Assembly: GCF_026213295.1 (NCBI RefSeq)
Contig: NC_079420.1
Span: 696,616 to 760,615, forward strand
DNA length: 64,000 nt
Direction of reading: 5' to 3'
Origin: Gadus chalcogrammus
Taxonomy: Eukaryota > Chordata > Actinopteri > Gadiformes > Gadidae
The translations under genes were made by a program, and so were the position numbers. The first letter of the stretch is position 1. Every line of letters starts with the position of its first letter. Below, piece after piece: positions 1 through 19,750 of the stretch. Under the pieces are notes generated by a model. It was not told where the DNA came from and did not search any database. It saw only the letters and a list, made by a program, of their open reading frames with translations.

Positions 1-80
1 CCTGAGAGTTCCCGCTCACAGTCATCCTTTTTACAGGAAAGAGGTCGTGGACTATTCACAAGTTCAGAAAGCGAAAGCTC

Positions 81-223
<143 letters not shown>

Positions 224-228
224 TCTAC

Positions 229-352
229 CTGTAGGCCTTGTCGTAGGTGTTGACTCCGGCGAAGCTCTGGCTCCTAGTGATGGACCTGTTGAGGACCCGT
301 CTGGACGGGCGTGCCGAGAGGGACATGGTCGACACCGCGCGGGACGGACTTC
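229..352 (-). CDS. Unrecognised Ser/Arg-rich coding exon (partial gene)
   Basis: 124 nt between a TTCAG acceptor (353-357) and a CAG|GTAGAG donor next to a (GT)n array. One frame reads (G)SPSRAVSTMSLSARPSRR then VLNRSITRSQSFAGVNTYDK and AYR. Phases 2 to 2 are consistent with an internal exon. I do not recognise the family; repeated RSxS motifs suggest a phosphorylated linker. The CpG-rich stretch at 19.1-19.75 kb could be its upstream promoter on the same strand, which would make most of 0.4-19 kb a repeat-filled intron. Confidence 0.45.
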
Positions 353-2258
<1,906 letters not shown>

Positions 2259-3143
2259 ACTACCGCTGACTATGTTCAAACTAAATATAGTCAGTGGAAC
2301 AATAACGACTATTTATTCATCAACCCACCTGAAAAACCTAATTGCTAGTCGGAGCCCTTCAGTGTTGAGGTCTTATGATGTCAGAGTTAAAGAATAACGA
2401 CTAAGAAAACTATCTATTCTATTTGCGATACTTTACCCTACTGCATGTGGCCACGTACCGTAGCAACGGTATGATGGACATTATATACCAACGCAGATTA
2501 ATAAGGGACAGAAATATTATTCCATATCATCAGCAACAGAGTTCTAAAAGCAAACATTTTGTAAGTGATGGGAATGATGTAATTACGATGCCTAAAAGTC
2601 AAAGACAACGTAAGGTTTGGTAATGCTTTTACAGCACATCGTTTAGTAATGTGGTTACAGTGCGCTGCGTATTCAGCTGCATCTGATAAAAAGAACCACA
2701 AAATAACCACCATAGCCAAACTGAACCCGTGAGCAGTTTGTAGATTCTGGTCTAACAGTCTAACAGCTATAACCAAGCACTCATCTGGGCCCAAAACAGC
2801 TGGCCTTCTTTAAATAGTTAGCACTTCAAAACCACTGCTATGACCCCATCGCCACCGCCCCTCCCACATCCATCCCACACACACCACAGGAAACACTTGA
2901 ATCCGCCAGGAAGTCACATGCTATTGGTTCTCCTGACAGGAAATACGTTTCCTGGCAGGAAATGGAAAGAAAAATGGTCTTGAGATGTTAAACAATGTTA
3001 TAAGCTCAGCGAAAAAAATAACAAAAGAGGGTTAGCAAGGTTTGTTATCGAAACCTATCTTTACACTAAGCACAGTAATTTCTAATTCGCCAACGGTCCG
3101 TTGAATTGATAAATGTGAAAATCACAGCAAATGCACAATGTCA

Positions 3144-3283
<140 letters not shown>

Positions 3284-3728
3284 TCACTCCTTGCGGGGAT
3301 GTGTGTCTGTCCTGTGGTGGACAGACAGGTCATACAAAGTCCCCACATCCCCACATCTCTCTCTCTCCGTTTCCACTTCTTTTCCCTCTCCCTCTCTCAC
3401 CAACTGCTCTTCTAACACTGGTTTCCTTTCTACCCCGGCCCCATCCACGTCGCTCGCAGTCCCTGGCAGCCAAGCTGCCCTCTCCTTCCTCGTCCTCGTC
3501 CTCGTCGGTACGTTGTGTTGGTAGAGTCCCACCGTCCCGTTAACGCGTCCACTTGTTTACCACAAAGGATTCATCCAGGTTCTAACCACATTAATGGTAT
3601 GTCCCTCCCCTAACCGTCCATAGGGTCCAGGGACAGTGTGTGGCAGGTGGGCTCCACCCTGTCTATTGTGCAACCGCTCGCTGGTCACCCTAGGACCGTT
3701 CTAGAACACAAAGCCCTGCATAAAGTGA

Positions 3729-3865
<137 letters not shown>

Positions 3866-4358
3866 TGTCACCCAGTTCCATGTGTTGTTGTAGTTCTCTG
3901 CCAAGCCATTGTGTGGTGCAAACAGGATCGAAAAGAGTACTACACTGAGGATTACATATACGGTAGTGAGTATTACACAACTAACGTTCTATAGTGAAAA
4001 TGATTCATCTGCAACCTAAGAAAAGTATGTGAGTCAATTTGGCCAAAATCCACACGTAGCAAGAGTATCAACCCTGGAAGCAGATTAGCTTAGGGAGAAA
4101 GTAACAGACTTACTACTGACTACACCACGCAACCTCATTCGACCGTCAGAATAACTCATTATGGGAGCTATTAGACATCCCATAGCAGCCATAAAGTGAA
4201 ATAGAAAGGACATATCAAACATTGACAAGATGGAACCTAATGTGATGCATGTTAAATCAATATAATCAAATATCCTTTGCATTAAACCATCAACATTACT
4301 TACACCCATAATCTGACATTTCAGCGTTAACATAGTTCCATGGCTAGAGCTGTTACAG

Positions 4359-5703
4359 GACAGCAGTCCCCTGGCATGGCTACAGGCGGACAGCAGTCCC
4401 ATGGCTACAGGCGGAAAGCAGTCCCATGGCTACAGGCGGACAGCAGTCCCATGGCTACAGGCGGACAGCAGTCCCATGGCTACAGGCGGACAGCAGTCCC
4501 ATGGCTACAGGCGGACAGCAGTCCCATGGCTACAGGCGGACAGCAGTCCCATGGCTACAGGCGGACAGTAGTCCCATGGCTACAGGCGGAAAGCAGTCCC
4601 ATGGCTACAGGCGGACAGCAGTCCCATGGCTACAGGCGGACAGCAGTCCCATGGCTACAGGCGGACAGCAGTCCCATGGCTACAGGCGGACAGCAGTCCC
4701 ACGGCTACAGGGACAGCAGTCCCTTGGCTACAGGGACAGCAGTCCCATGGCTACAGGGACAGCAGTCCCATGGCTACAGGGACAGCAGTCCCATGGCTAC
4801 ATGGACAGCAGTCCCATGGCTACAGGCGGACAGCAGTCCCATGGCTACAGGGACAGCAGTCCCATGGCTACAGGCGGACAGCAGTCCCATGGCTACAGGG
4901 ACAGCAGTCCCATGGCTACAGGGACAGCAGTCCCATGGCTACAGGCGGACAGCAGTCCCATGGCTACAGGCGGACAGCAGTCCCATGGCTACAGGCGGAC
5001 AGAAGTCCCATGGCTACAGGCGGACAGCAGTCCTATGGCTACAGGGACAGCAGTCCCATGGCTACAGGGACAGCAGTCCCATGGCTACAGGGACAGAAGT
5101 CCCATGGCTTCAGGCGGACAGAAGTCCCATGGGCTACAGGCGGACAGCAGTCCTATGGCTACAGGGACAGCAGTCCCATGGCTACAGGCGGACAGCAGTC
5201 CCATGGCTACAGGGACAGCAGTCCCATGGCTACAGGGACAGCAGTCCCATGGCTACAGGGACAGCAGTCCCATGGCTACAGGCGGACAGCAGTCCCATGG
5301 CTACAGGCGGACAGAAGTCCCATGGCTACAGGCGGACAGCAGTCCCATGGCTACAGGCGGACAGCAGTCCCATGGCTACAGGCGGACAGAAGTCCCATGG
5401 CTACAGGCGGACAGCAGTCCCATGGCTACAGGGACAGCAGTCCCATGGCTACAGGGACAGCAGTCCCATGGCTACAGGGACAGCAGTCCCATGGCTACAG
5501 GGACAGCAGTCCCATGGCTACAGGCGGACAGCAGTCCTATGGCTACAGGCGGACAGAGGTCCCATGGCTACAGGCGGACAGCAGTCCCATGGCTACAGGC
5601 GGACAGCAGTCCCATGGCTACAGGCGGACAGCAGTCCTATGGCTACAGGCGGACAGCAGTCCTATGGCTACAGGCGGACAGAGGTCCCATGGCTACTGGC
5701 GGA
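4359..5703 (+). repeat. 25/23-bp minisatellite, about 55 copies
   Basis: A 25-bp unit (core GACAGCAGTCCCATGGCTAC) alternates with a 23-bp variant lacking two bases of the GCGG linker (ACAG GCGG versus ACAG GG). Occasional substitutions (T for C, GAAGT, GAGGT) mark sub-blocks, indicating unequal exchange of groups of units. No stop codon falls in any forward frame, so three long apparent ORFs here are artefacts of the repeat. Confidence 0.97.
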
Positions 5704-7442
<1,739 letters not shown>

Positions 7443-9090
7443 GATAGGCTAGGTCAGTAGGTTGTACTTCAAAAGACTTGGCAAGAGCAGGGGATTTGAA
7501 GAACAATTCCTTTTAATTTAGCTATTAGTTCAGAGGAGCAATGTGGAATGATTGTTGAGACGCCAAATAATGAGTAAGCAGCGCCATGGAGACAGAGACA
7601 GACAGAGAGACAGGGGCGGTTGGAGACCAGAGAATATTTCTAAAGGGAAAGGGAATTAGAAGGAGACAGGACAGGAAATAAAACCGTTTCAAGTAAAACA
7701 AACTAAGACAATGGGCCCCAACCGTGCTCCCGCTGGGTTTCCTACTTTTCCCAGTTAAGTTTAACAGTTTCTTTTATGTCTTGTTATGTCTCCTCCCTTT
7801 CTGTCTGGCCCTCTATTTAGTAGAAAACACCAACTTATTTGAATACATGCAATCCCCTTTTTAATCCTTACTGTGAACAGACCAGTATACCTGTAGAACT
7901 GGTCATCTTCAGCAAGTGAAAGATGAAGGGCACTGGTAAAATACAAGCTGTGGTATGGCATGTGTGGAATGCAGGTGAGGAGTTTCACTGGCTTTGATAT
8001 GCTTCCAAGAAATGTCCAAATGCTTTGATATACGAATGCAATAGAATGCCAACTATGTAAGAAGATCCAATTCCTCAGTGGAAAGCGTGTCATCACCAGC
8101 ATGTACAAAGGACAGAATGCCTATCTCAGTGCAGGATGAGTGCTATCATAGAGTGTATGGTCTTTCTGGAGTAAGTGAAGGCGTAAAGGATAGCAAGGGG
8201 GCTGAGCAGAGGGTGGAACTACAGCCCACTCTGCATTCTTCCTTTTACTTTACATAGCTAGGCTGGGAGGTAGACAGCGGGGGGGTGGGAGTCGTAGATG
8301 TATTAATAAAATGGACATCATTGTAGTCAGGTGGGTTTGCAAAAAAACCTTAAATGAATCAACATACATCTATACTAAAACGATTTCCAGTTCCAGAGGT
8401 GTAGCTCCTTAAAAAGGTGCAAAGAGAGTCTAAGGTCTTTTCATCGTATTTAACAGACGAGTCTCCTTTAGATTACAAATGTCTTTAAGACAGACATGGC
8501 AAATTAGGTGTTAGTTATAAAACAGATGTAAAACAGTATCACAATGTTACGTTTTTAAATGAAAAATACCCAAAGCATGATAAACTGCCCATAGTATAGA
8601 GAGGCACTTGTATGCATTAGCTGTGATACAGGTGTGGGCCTTCCACGCCTTTGTGTTACGTGGATTGTGGACAAAGGTCAATTATAAGAGTGTCCATGAA
8701 AAAATGTACGCTATACTCTTAATTTCAATATGTGCTGACACTAACTGCTTTGTGAACAGCAACATGCAACATACATTAAAGCACTAATGATAAACTGATA
8801 CAGAGACCAGCATAGAACGGACAAGAAAACATAGGCTGAGGAATACACATAACCGTATGAACATCATTCAAAACATTCATTAAGGAAATAAAAGTTGACA
8901 TTTTGCCCCAACCAGTTATGCATTAGTTCAAAGTGCATTCACATGTTAAATGTGTAAACTGTTTAACGCCATACGTTAACTACAAAACACACATCAACCC
9001 TAAAGATTAAATTAGTTACTCGCAGTGATAAACACGATTGTTGACCTCTCCAGTACCCAGCTGAGCTAGACTCAAACAGCGGGTCACCTA

Positions 9091-9324
9091 GGCTAACCTC
9101 CAGGGGTTTGTCACCGGCCAGACTCCAACCAACGGTCACCCTGGCCTGGTTCACCAGCAGGTCACCTGGGCTAACCTCCAGGGGTTTGTCACCGGCCAGA
9201 CTCCAACCAACGGTCACCCTGGCCTGGTTCACCAGCAGGTCACCTGGGCTAACCTCCAGGGGTTTGTCACCGGCCAGACTCCAACCAACGGTCACCCTGG
9301 CCTGGTTCACCAGCAGGTCACCTG
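9091..9324 (+). repeat. 78-bp tandem repeat, 3 copies
   Basis: Three nearly identical 78-bp units beginning GGCTAACCTCCAGGGG. 78 is a multiple of three, so both strands show a repeated 26-residue open frame, not a real gene. Confidence 0.95.
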
Positions 9325-9349
9325 GGAGGGCTCGGCATAACTGCTAGTG

Positions 9350-10045
9350 CAGGGGTCTCAAACCTTTTCACACCAAGGACCACTTGATCATAAAAGAAAA
9401 AAAATCTGTGGACAGCTAACCAGCCAGCTTTTTTTTTTTTTTTACGAATTATGTCTGCAGAATATTACAATACAAAATATGTAATAAATAGGATACTAGC
9501 AAAATTAGGCTAGGCTTCTACAAAATAACTTGACCTTGATTTTTGTGAGATTTATGTGTAATTACTGTTTCATATTAATCTTGTTCAGAGCTATTGCCTT
9601 TGGTTGTATAAAGAGAATTTATTGAAATACAACTGTCAGAGTGAACTCAATGTGAATTCATCATTTCATCATTTCATCATTTTACAACAATTCATTTTAA
9701 TAGGAATCAAATCTTTGTGAAGCTATGAACTTTAGCACTGCTGATAAAAATGTCACAATTCAAATAAGCATAGAAGCTTTACAGGTAGCAGCAGTCAACA
9801 ACTAATGGGAGGAATGCTGTTGCTTTTGCTGCTGCATCACTGACTCAATGTCTGGCTCCACACTGGAGTGTCAGTCTCATACAGGGGGCTACATTGATCT
9901 GGTTCCTCTGCTTGGTTTTCAAACAAACCAGCGTGGCGAATCCAACTTCACAGTTGTAAGTAGTTGAAAACGGCATTAACACTTGCAAAGCAGTCTCAGC
10001 CAGCTCAGGTTGGATGAGAACCCAGAAGCCGGTCAAGCATTTTTT
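9350..10045 (-). mobile_element. hAT/ZBED-type DNA transposon remnant
   Basis: At 9350 a hAT-like terminus CAGGGGTCTCAAACC begins. On the minus strand 9845-10036 an open frame reads ALQVLMPFSTTYNCEVGFAT then LVCLKTKQRNQINVAPCMRL. This is the C-terminal dimerisation region typical of ZBED5/FAM200-like hAT transposases (PFSTTYLCE.GFS.L..IKTK.RN..). The rest of the transposase and the second terminus are not seen, so the copy is truncated. Confidence 0.72.
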
Positions 10046-10634
10046 CTCTGAACGCCATCCTCAGTGTTCCATCGGATGCAATGTCCACAAGACGACCCGC
10101 CGTCCGTGCTGATAGTCAAAGAGGTTACAAACGTAACGTTTTTCTTTACGTTAATATCGAAAACTGAAAGTGGCAAAAACGTTCCTCGTAGATTAAATCC
10201 ATTTGGCATATGATTGAACACCCTGGTGTAATCTACATGAGGAGTACAAGAAGGCCTAAAGGGACCGCCACCATCACACACGTTTGTGAAATTCATCCAA
10301 TGAATTGTGTGCCTGTGAAAGGGAAGACTACATCTCCCATGTAGCTGCAATGAGCTTAAGTCTACGTTGTCACTCAGTTTGAATGGATTAGGCAAAGGGA
10401 AATCTAAACAGGATTTATGCGAAGTACAAAATCAAAAGCAATGCAAGATCGACACACGCACGGGGAGACGCCCTGAGAAAGCCCCCCGAGGCTGAGAGGA
10501 GCCGAGGGAGCCTGGAGGTGGGTGTGACGTGAGTACCGGCTCTGATCCCTTCAGCCAGCGCTGGGAGAGCAGGGACACCAGTCTGTCTCCTACTGAACAG
10601 GCCACCTCTGGGGGGCAGGCCTGCACAGCACACT

Positions 10635-10670
10635 ATGGATATATATATATATATATATATATATATCCAT
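10635..10670. repeat. (TA)n palindrome
   Basis: A 36-bp perfect palindrome, ATGGAT + (AT)n + ATCCAT, capable of cruciform extrusion. Confidence 0.9.
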
Positions 10671-10689
10671 GGTGTGGATATTCTCACTT

Positions 10690-13070
10690 TCATAGATATT
10701 ATGATAGTGACTATCGATATGTTGTCATTTCGTAGATATTATGATTGTGATATGTTTGGCAATATACCATTCCAATCTACCTCTACGTTTAAAGATACTT
10801 AAAACTCCGGAAGTAGTGGTTGTGTGTTATAGGAAAGTTGCTTTACCATTATAACCCGATTGTATTCCTTTACAGCGTGGAGTTTAACTTTTTGGGCTTT
10901 AATCATCTAAGGAAGTGACCCTTTTATACCATTATTGCCAGCATGACGGTTTTAAAGGCCAACCCAACAGGCCTTCCTCTGCTCGTATGCAGCTCCGCTC
11001 TGCAGCTCCTGCTCGCAGCGCTTTGTGTGAATGGCTGCAGCTGATAGCACCAATCATGTCCTGTTATCTGTGGAGACCAGGGACAGGACAGAATGGCAGC
11101 TTTCATTGGAAACAAGGACCACCGCATGGAGCAGGACAAAGGACTGGCTTTATCTGGCTGGGACACAAAAATGTGTGAGTGCATGTGTGAATAATACAAA
11201 ACTTGTCCTGCACCAATCCGTTCCTGCACAGTCACGCATTTACATTTGTCTTGAAACCCTGATGTCTTGCTCTGGCTGAGATTAGAACCCATGAACTCCT
11301 GCCTACAGATTAGTAAGCAAATTCTAGGGCTAAATGTACTAAATACCCTCCTACACAAACGCACTGGTTTCCTACACATTATATGGTTGCATAATGTGCA
11401 GGAAACATTATACATATTGCACAGTAATATAAAATTTAGGGAACTGTTGGAAGCAGTAAAACAAAACCAACTTGGTCTAGAAGGGTTGAAAGAGAAACTT
11501 GTGTTTTACAAGTAGATTCCAACAATATACTATATATTATTCTTTCTAGGTTCAATACACAGCTCTTGCGACACTATTTGCATATATTCCCTTAAAGGGA
11601 ACAAAGTACAGAGACAAGACACAATGCACACACACAGACACACAGAAACGGATACAGCATTAATCAACAACTTCCGTTTTCCGCCTTAAAACTTCAAAGT
11701 GGTTGCATTCCCATCGGGCCTCCTTGGGTCAGTGCCCTCTCTCTGCCTCTTCAGTCCAAAGGGAGCGTCATGGTTGGACAATTTTCAAAAGTTCAAGATT
11801 GATGAGGCCCTTAAAAAGTGCGAGAAAAAAATGCCAGTACAGGTTCGTCTTGGCTGATTCATAAAAAAGGTCCATTAAGGATGAATCCATTTTACAACAC
11901 TGTAGAATCAAAGTCCAACACTGTCAGCAAATATCTGGGTTCAACACAAATCTCTACCCTGCTCCGGTTATCGTTCCCCTTTCCTCCCGCAGTCGTTTAG
12001 CTCCCCGTCTCCTCTGCTCAGCCCCCAGTCCTCTACACAGTAGTAGTATTTTCATCGTGTATACAATCTTCTTGTACCTGCTCTCTACTAACATAGAGTA
12101 TCTTAGGCCCTCTCAATCATTCCCACCCCCCCATCCTCCTACACTCACACACAAAAATAAGTGGTTGGATACAAACATGCAGAATAAAAGAGGAATCTCA
12201 TAATAGCAAAATCCATGAAACTTTTAGCAGTTAGAAGGCCTGAGCAGACTGGCAGACTTCGTACTGGGCAGTGAATAAGAGTTGAATACCTCTTTAGGCT
12301 TATCTGGAGCATTCTAAAACACACCACTCACAGATTACCTATATAGCTAATATGGTTCCTTTTATTTGTGAAGGTTAGTTTTCATATGCCCATGCTACAT
12401 TTCAACAATAATGTGTAATATTCATTGTGCCTTGGAAAACTGCTTTGATCCCTGGCACAGCTGTCCAACTCACAAAGACAGTCAAGCACTCCGTGTAGCT
12501 GAAACGTCGTTGAATTCCTCGCAACCTTTAGCTGTATTCTGATTCCTGCCACCACTGTTGCACAGTGGACCACAGGCGACATGCTTCAACACGAACATCA
12601 GTGTGGGCAGAGGACTCCCAAATCCTTAATCAAGGATCTGAATTGATCAACTTTCTCCCATTTTTCCAGCCCAACCCAAGGCACAGCAGTGACTGAGTTA
12701 GTCGAAAACTGAGTCCCACATTAGGCAGACTTTTATTGGAGCAGCCATGTTTTTGCACACACACACACACACACACACAGAACTATGGCGGGCTGCAGGT
12801 AGGTTCTCGGGACATGCGTGTAGACGCTGCCAGCGGGAGGAGGACGATGCGTTGTTTTCACTGAGTGGATTAAGGAGCCCCAGACATATGGAGGACTGGA
12901 GTAGCTGCCAGCCAGCAGGAACTCGCTCCCCTGGCCCAGTGGGTCACGCAGCGCTGCAGCCTGCAGGCAATCTAACTGATGACACCCTACGGTACGGTCC
13001 TCCTACTGCACACTATGGACAACAATACAGGACCGGGTTATACATGATGCTCAGGGTGACGGTACAAAGG
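10690..13070. other. No gene seen
   Basis: AT-rich unique-looking DNA with scattered short ORFs only; a short (CA)n at 12757-12779. Confidence 0.5.
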
Positions 13071-13075
13071 TGTAG

Positions 13076-13078
<3 letters not shown>

Positions 13079-13140
<62 letters not shown>
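13079..13140 (+). repeat. (TG)n microsatellite
   Basis: About 62 bp of TG. Confidence 0.97.
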
Positions 13141-13143
<3 letters not shown>

Positions 13144-13831
13144 TTGACCCCTGCTTCCTAGGGTAATCTCCAGCTGGCCAATAAGCAGCTTAACTGTCAC
13201 TTGAGCACCACTAGCTTAGTTAGCTAGTGTAGGCTAATGGCTTTCAGATGTGTCTGAAGTGTCTCCAATACATACAACATAATAATAACATAATAATAAT
13301 ATAGTTCATACACATAGAACACGTTATTAACCACCTACAGTAATAAATAGTAATAACCAACTATAGAAACCTTTTGATCTCGCCCTGATGATATTCTTCC
13401 ATGAATTAACCAAGTTAATGTACATACGAGACACATAACCTTCTCTATCGCATGTCAAAATAAATAGCCCTTCATTAGTCAGTGAGATTAAATAAATATA
13501 AGAGGATTCTTGTGTCCTTAGCCCAAAGCCCACGAATGTGTCGGGTGAGATGCTTGTTTTACAATTCTCAAGTCCGAAATAGATTTGAATCAGAGGAAGC
13601 CAGCGATAAAATACAGCCTCTGCTGCAGACATGTTTCATGGGCTCCTTTAAAACAACGTGGTTTCTTTTTGGGATCGACCTTCGAATATGAACCGGAATA
13701 CACACGTCTGTACTTTTGGCTGAAGAGAGTAGTCTGGGAGCATCAATGATTATTGTCTTTGAGGCTAAAATAAGTTCTTGAGGGACAACAGCATCACTAA
13801 TGCGTCATGCGAGTGTCAAGTCCCAGCATGG

Positions 13832-15312
<1,481 letters not shown>

Positions 15313-16035
15313 AAGAGACAGACAGGTACAAGGACAGACAGAGAAAGAGGGCGACACAGAGAGAGACAGATGTTGAATTCGAGTATAGTAATCTGTTAAC
15401 TGGACTCTCACTGGAGTTGTAGCTTCATATTTCAGACCTCACAGTTGCTGTGTGTTAGAATTATAAACACATTTAGCACCAGGTAACGGTTTGAGCCCTT
15501 CCCTGGTTTGCAATCATAAATAATCAGTAAATAATAAGAGGCAGTGTGGTTGGTGATAAAACTGCGCTCCCCCCTCCCCCCCCCCTCTCCTGTGCTGACA
15601 TAAATAGATGAGTTAATGAACACGTCTGAGTGAAGACTGCTCTGACTGCAACGATAGGACAGACATTTCCCACTGCCATGCTAGGCCTGTTGCCAACCAC
15701 ACAGACCACTGCTCTAAACACGTTTCCAACCACCATGGGAAGAGAAGAGCACTAGGCTAGGCATGGAGGACATACACACATACCAACGCCTGCTGTTGAG
15801 GAGTACAATGCTATTTACCTGGATCCTGGAGGACGGGGAACAGAAACATATTGAGCTGGAGCAGTGGCAGTCGTCCTCGTTGGGGGAGACCAGTGCGGGT
15901 TTAACTTGCACTGCTAAGCATTTTGTACTTTGTCCCGTTAGGCCACTTCTGTTTGTGTTTGGACAGAGCTTACCTGTGCAACCAGTCTCCACACACACAC
16001 ACTTTGTTTACCTGGGAGCAAGTGGAGGCCAGCGA

Positions 16036-16142
<107 letters not shown>

Positions 16143-16723
16143 CCAGTGCAGCCATCCATACTAATAACAGCTCTCTGTTGTAAACACACCAAATCTCAAG
16201 TCATGTCACAGTCCAAACTAGTCGTCTTCCTGCCTTGTTAATAACTGTGATTGAGCCGGACCATTTGCTGGTGTGTGACTGGCTACCATTACGACTGCTC
16301 TCTCCACTCACTGCTTCTTACATCCATTATGAAGCCAAAGTTTGCAAAGTAATGTGTTTGTCAATGTTACAAACCCATCTCCAGACAGACGGTTAACGAG
16401 AACAGCATACGAGTGCAGTTTAACACTAAATGTCCACAGGTGTGTCAAATTGTGTTCAAATGTGTTGTGTGGGGAGAGACAGGCTCCATCATCTTGGAGG
16501 AGGTATATATATATTAGTATTCATGCAGTGAGATCTATGACGGTATGCATATGTTTTCGACACTGTCGAAGGCCCCACTGTCTGGTACAACTTAATATCA
16601 TAGGGGTATCCCTGAAGTAAACTGAGCATAGCAATGAGTAGGTTGGAGTAGCCTGTTTAACATAGATTAAAAACATCCCAAGCACCCTAAAGCCAAGCTC
16701 CTCAACTCTCCTTATGGCCTTAT

Positions 16724-16729
<6 letters not shown>

Positions 16730-16788
<59 letters not shown>
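16730..16788 (+). repeat. (GT)n microsatellite
   Basis: About 59 bp of GT, only about 95 bp from the oppositely phased (CA)n at 16882. Confidence 0.97.
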
Positions 16789-16789
<1 letters not shown>

Positions 16790-16879
16790 GTTTTTTAGAG
16801 GAAGTGCAGTCAACAACAGGAAGTGATTAACTTCAGAGAGAGCACGCGGCTTGTTGTGGTATGTATGGGGAGCGATACC

Positions 16880-17002
<123 letters not shown>

Positions 17003-17749
17003 CAAATAAAGATAACCTTCTACAATAATCCTGTGTCCAGTCCCCTGCCGGCATATGACACAAATTGAATGTTTTCTCATCGGCCGACGGCTGCGGTAGA
17101 CCCACTCCCGGGGGAATGGGTGGAATCGATAGACGAGAGTCCAGAAGCGATGGTGGAGCTGGGTGGGAATGGGGAAGCTGTCTCCGTGAGACGCCCGCGT
17201 CCACATGATCATTAGCTGAATTAACTCCTCTGACAGAGCGCTCTGCTCCCATCTGCTCAGCCCTGAGCAGGCACAAAGCAGCTACTGTTCACACGCAGAC
17301 CTGCTGTGTGTGTCTGTTTGTGTGTGTTTGTGTCTGTGTGTGTGTCACCTGCGTATTTGTGCATGTGGGTTTGTATGCATGTGTTTGTGAGGGTACCTGT
17401 CTTCCCACACTCAGATGCAGGACAGGTTAAAAAGGAACTATTGTTGTAAGAGTTGTGTGTTTGTGTGTGTGCTAGTGTTCAACCGTATCTAATGTTGGTT
17501 TGTGTGAGTAAGTGAGTCACATAACACACACTTTGTTTTCAAGCAATGTCAGAAATGCTGTCAATCTTTGTTTTCGGCAAGACCCACTCAGAGCTGTTAC
17601 CAGTCCGAATGGATATAGCAACCGGACGCTGTTCTGTTAACCAGCTGAAGCCACCACAGCCAACCTACGCTTTAATTTATAGGCAACGACCTCCGGAAGA
17701 ACAACACCTCTTCCCCACAGCTTCGATTAAAATGGAAAAGCGTCAAACG

Positions 17750-18113
<364 letters not shown>

Positions 18114-19079
18114 ACCAGTTAATGTTCAGAGTGCCACGTGTTGCCAGTGGTGTCCCAACCTCTGAAAATGTTTGATCTGGGCAAAGCCTGGCTAGGAACA
18201 GCCAGGGGTTTTGGGACTGGTGTCCAGAGGTCCACTGAAAGGAGCCGGCTCTCAGCCCATTAGAGCAACCCATTGAGTCATGGTGAAGCAGGACTTATAA
18301 ATAGAGATCTGGCGGAGAGGGTGGAGGTATATAGAGAAGGATTCTGGGGCGTGGAGTAGGTAATTTCCTCTGCACAGAGAATACACGGTAATAATGTCCA
18401 GTCATATTCCGTGAAGAATGTAGCAAAGTTCAGCTTCCTTTGGGCCCGAGACGCACCGGATGGGTTTGGCCCATGAGACAAAAGACAGATGGAGAGATAG
18501 CGCCTGCATCACGGCTCTGTTGGGACTTGCTCCCGTTTTCTAAAAGTCTGTCAACTGGACCTCTCAAATGTATGACTCAAGTCCAGCGTCTATTGCTAAT
18601 ATACAGTAGGCCTACATGAGTGTTTTGCTCTGACGTGCGTGATTAGAAAGAGTCAGAATCACTGACTGCACGGGCCTGCCCTGCACTGTACACACATACA
18701 CCCTTTATGAGGAGATAGCCATGTGTGCGTTCTCCCACACACGCAAGCGCGCACACACACACAAACACAGGTAGGCCAACACACACACGCGACAATTAGT
18801 GTTATTTCAAGAAAAAGCAATCTTGACCTAAATTAAAACATTATTTCGCCCCTTTTTGGTAAATTTATCCCAACAACTTTTTTTAGGCAGCCACAATTAT
18901 TTTCCACAGGGTGATTTTTCTACATTGTAAATTAGCCCACATCACAAATCCTTATAGCCTAGATAGTCTCACATGTAAAGCGAACTTGAACGTGCTAGAA
19001 ACAGATGTGACAAATATATTCAACCAACATACATGATTGCTGCGGTGAGGATGTCCTCTCTCCCTCGTTGTCACTTCAG

Positions 19080-19750
19080 ATGAAAACTCTTGGTCAGAAC
19101 GGTGCAGCAAAGTCTCTACGTGTCCCGCGGGCTCATCGGTGCTGCAGCTCAGCGCACGGATCCGTAATCCGTATCCATCTGTTACTGGCGTCGTCGAAGA
19201 ATATTCTTAGAAATAAGTAGATCCCCAAATGTGGTCACCGGGCTACAGAATTCCTGGTCTGTGTGAGGTGTGTGTCACAGTGTGTTTCGGTGTGTCTCTG
19301 TCAACCGAGGAGTAGCGCACACCCCCTCCCAATTGCAATCCTTATCTCCAAAGCTGCAATGGAGACTGGAGGAGAGACCTAGGAATAAGCCGTCCTCAGT
19401 TCTTCTGGAACCGCCGTAGCCTACCTATCTAAAGAGAGGTTTCGGTACTGCGATAATGTCGCTATACTGGCGCGCTAAATATTTGGGGTGTCAAAAGGCG
19501 CTTGTGGGCAAAAGGTTGCAGCTGACTAATTGGGAGTCCTGAGATTCCGGACGCTGCTTCACTCAAAGTCCGACGGATTGTGTCCGGTCCGAGCCGGTGC
19601 AAGACGTCCTTCCAAGACACATAAACTGAAATGCGACCCTTGTTCAGCAAATCACTAAACAAAGCAGTGTCGTCTCGTTGCGCAAAACTCCTGACGATGA
19701 ATGAATAACCCGCCGACTCACTCTGACTCTCTGATTCTCCCTCTTTCTCT
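19080..19750. promoter_or_regulatory. CpG-rich promoter-like segment
   Basis: CpG dinucleotides are conspicuously denser here than in the surrounding AT-rich DNA (for example around 19120-19200, 19465-19480, 19545-19610, 19670-19710). No clear ORF; a minus-strand open frame at 19462-19662 has no known match. I infer a promoter or first exon, probably for the minus-strand gene represented at 229-352. There is no decisive motif. Confidence 0.35.

Noticed and set aside
10537..10620. 84-nt minus-strand candidate exon (ACPPEVACSVGDRLVSLLSQ...)
   Set aside because: Splice-like ends but no homology, and the GTACTC donor is poor; likely chance.
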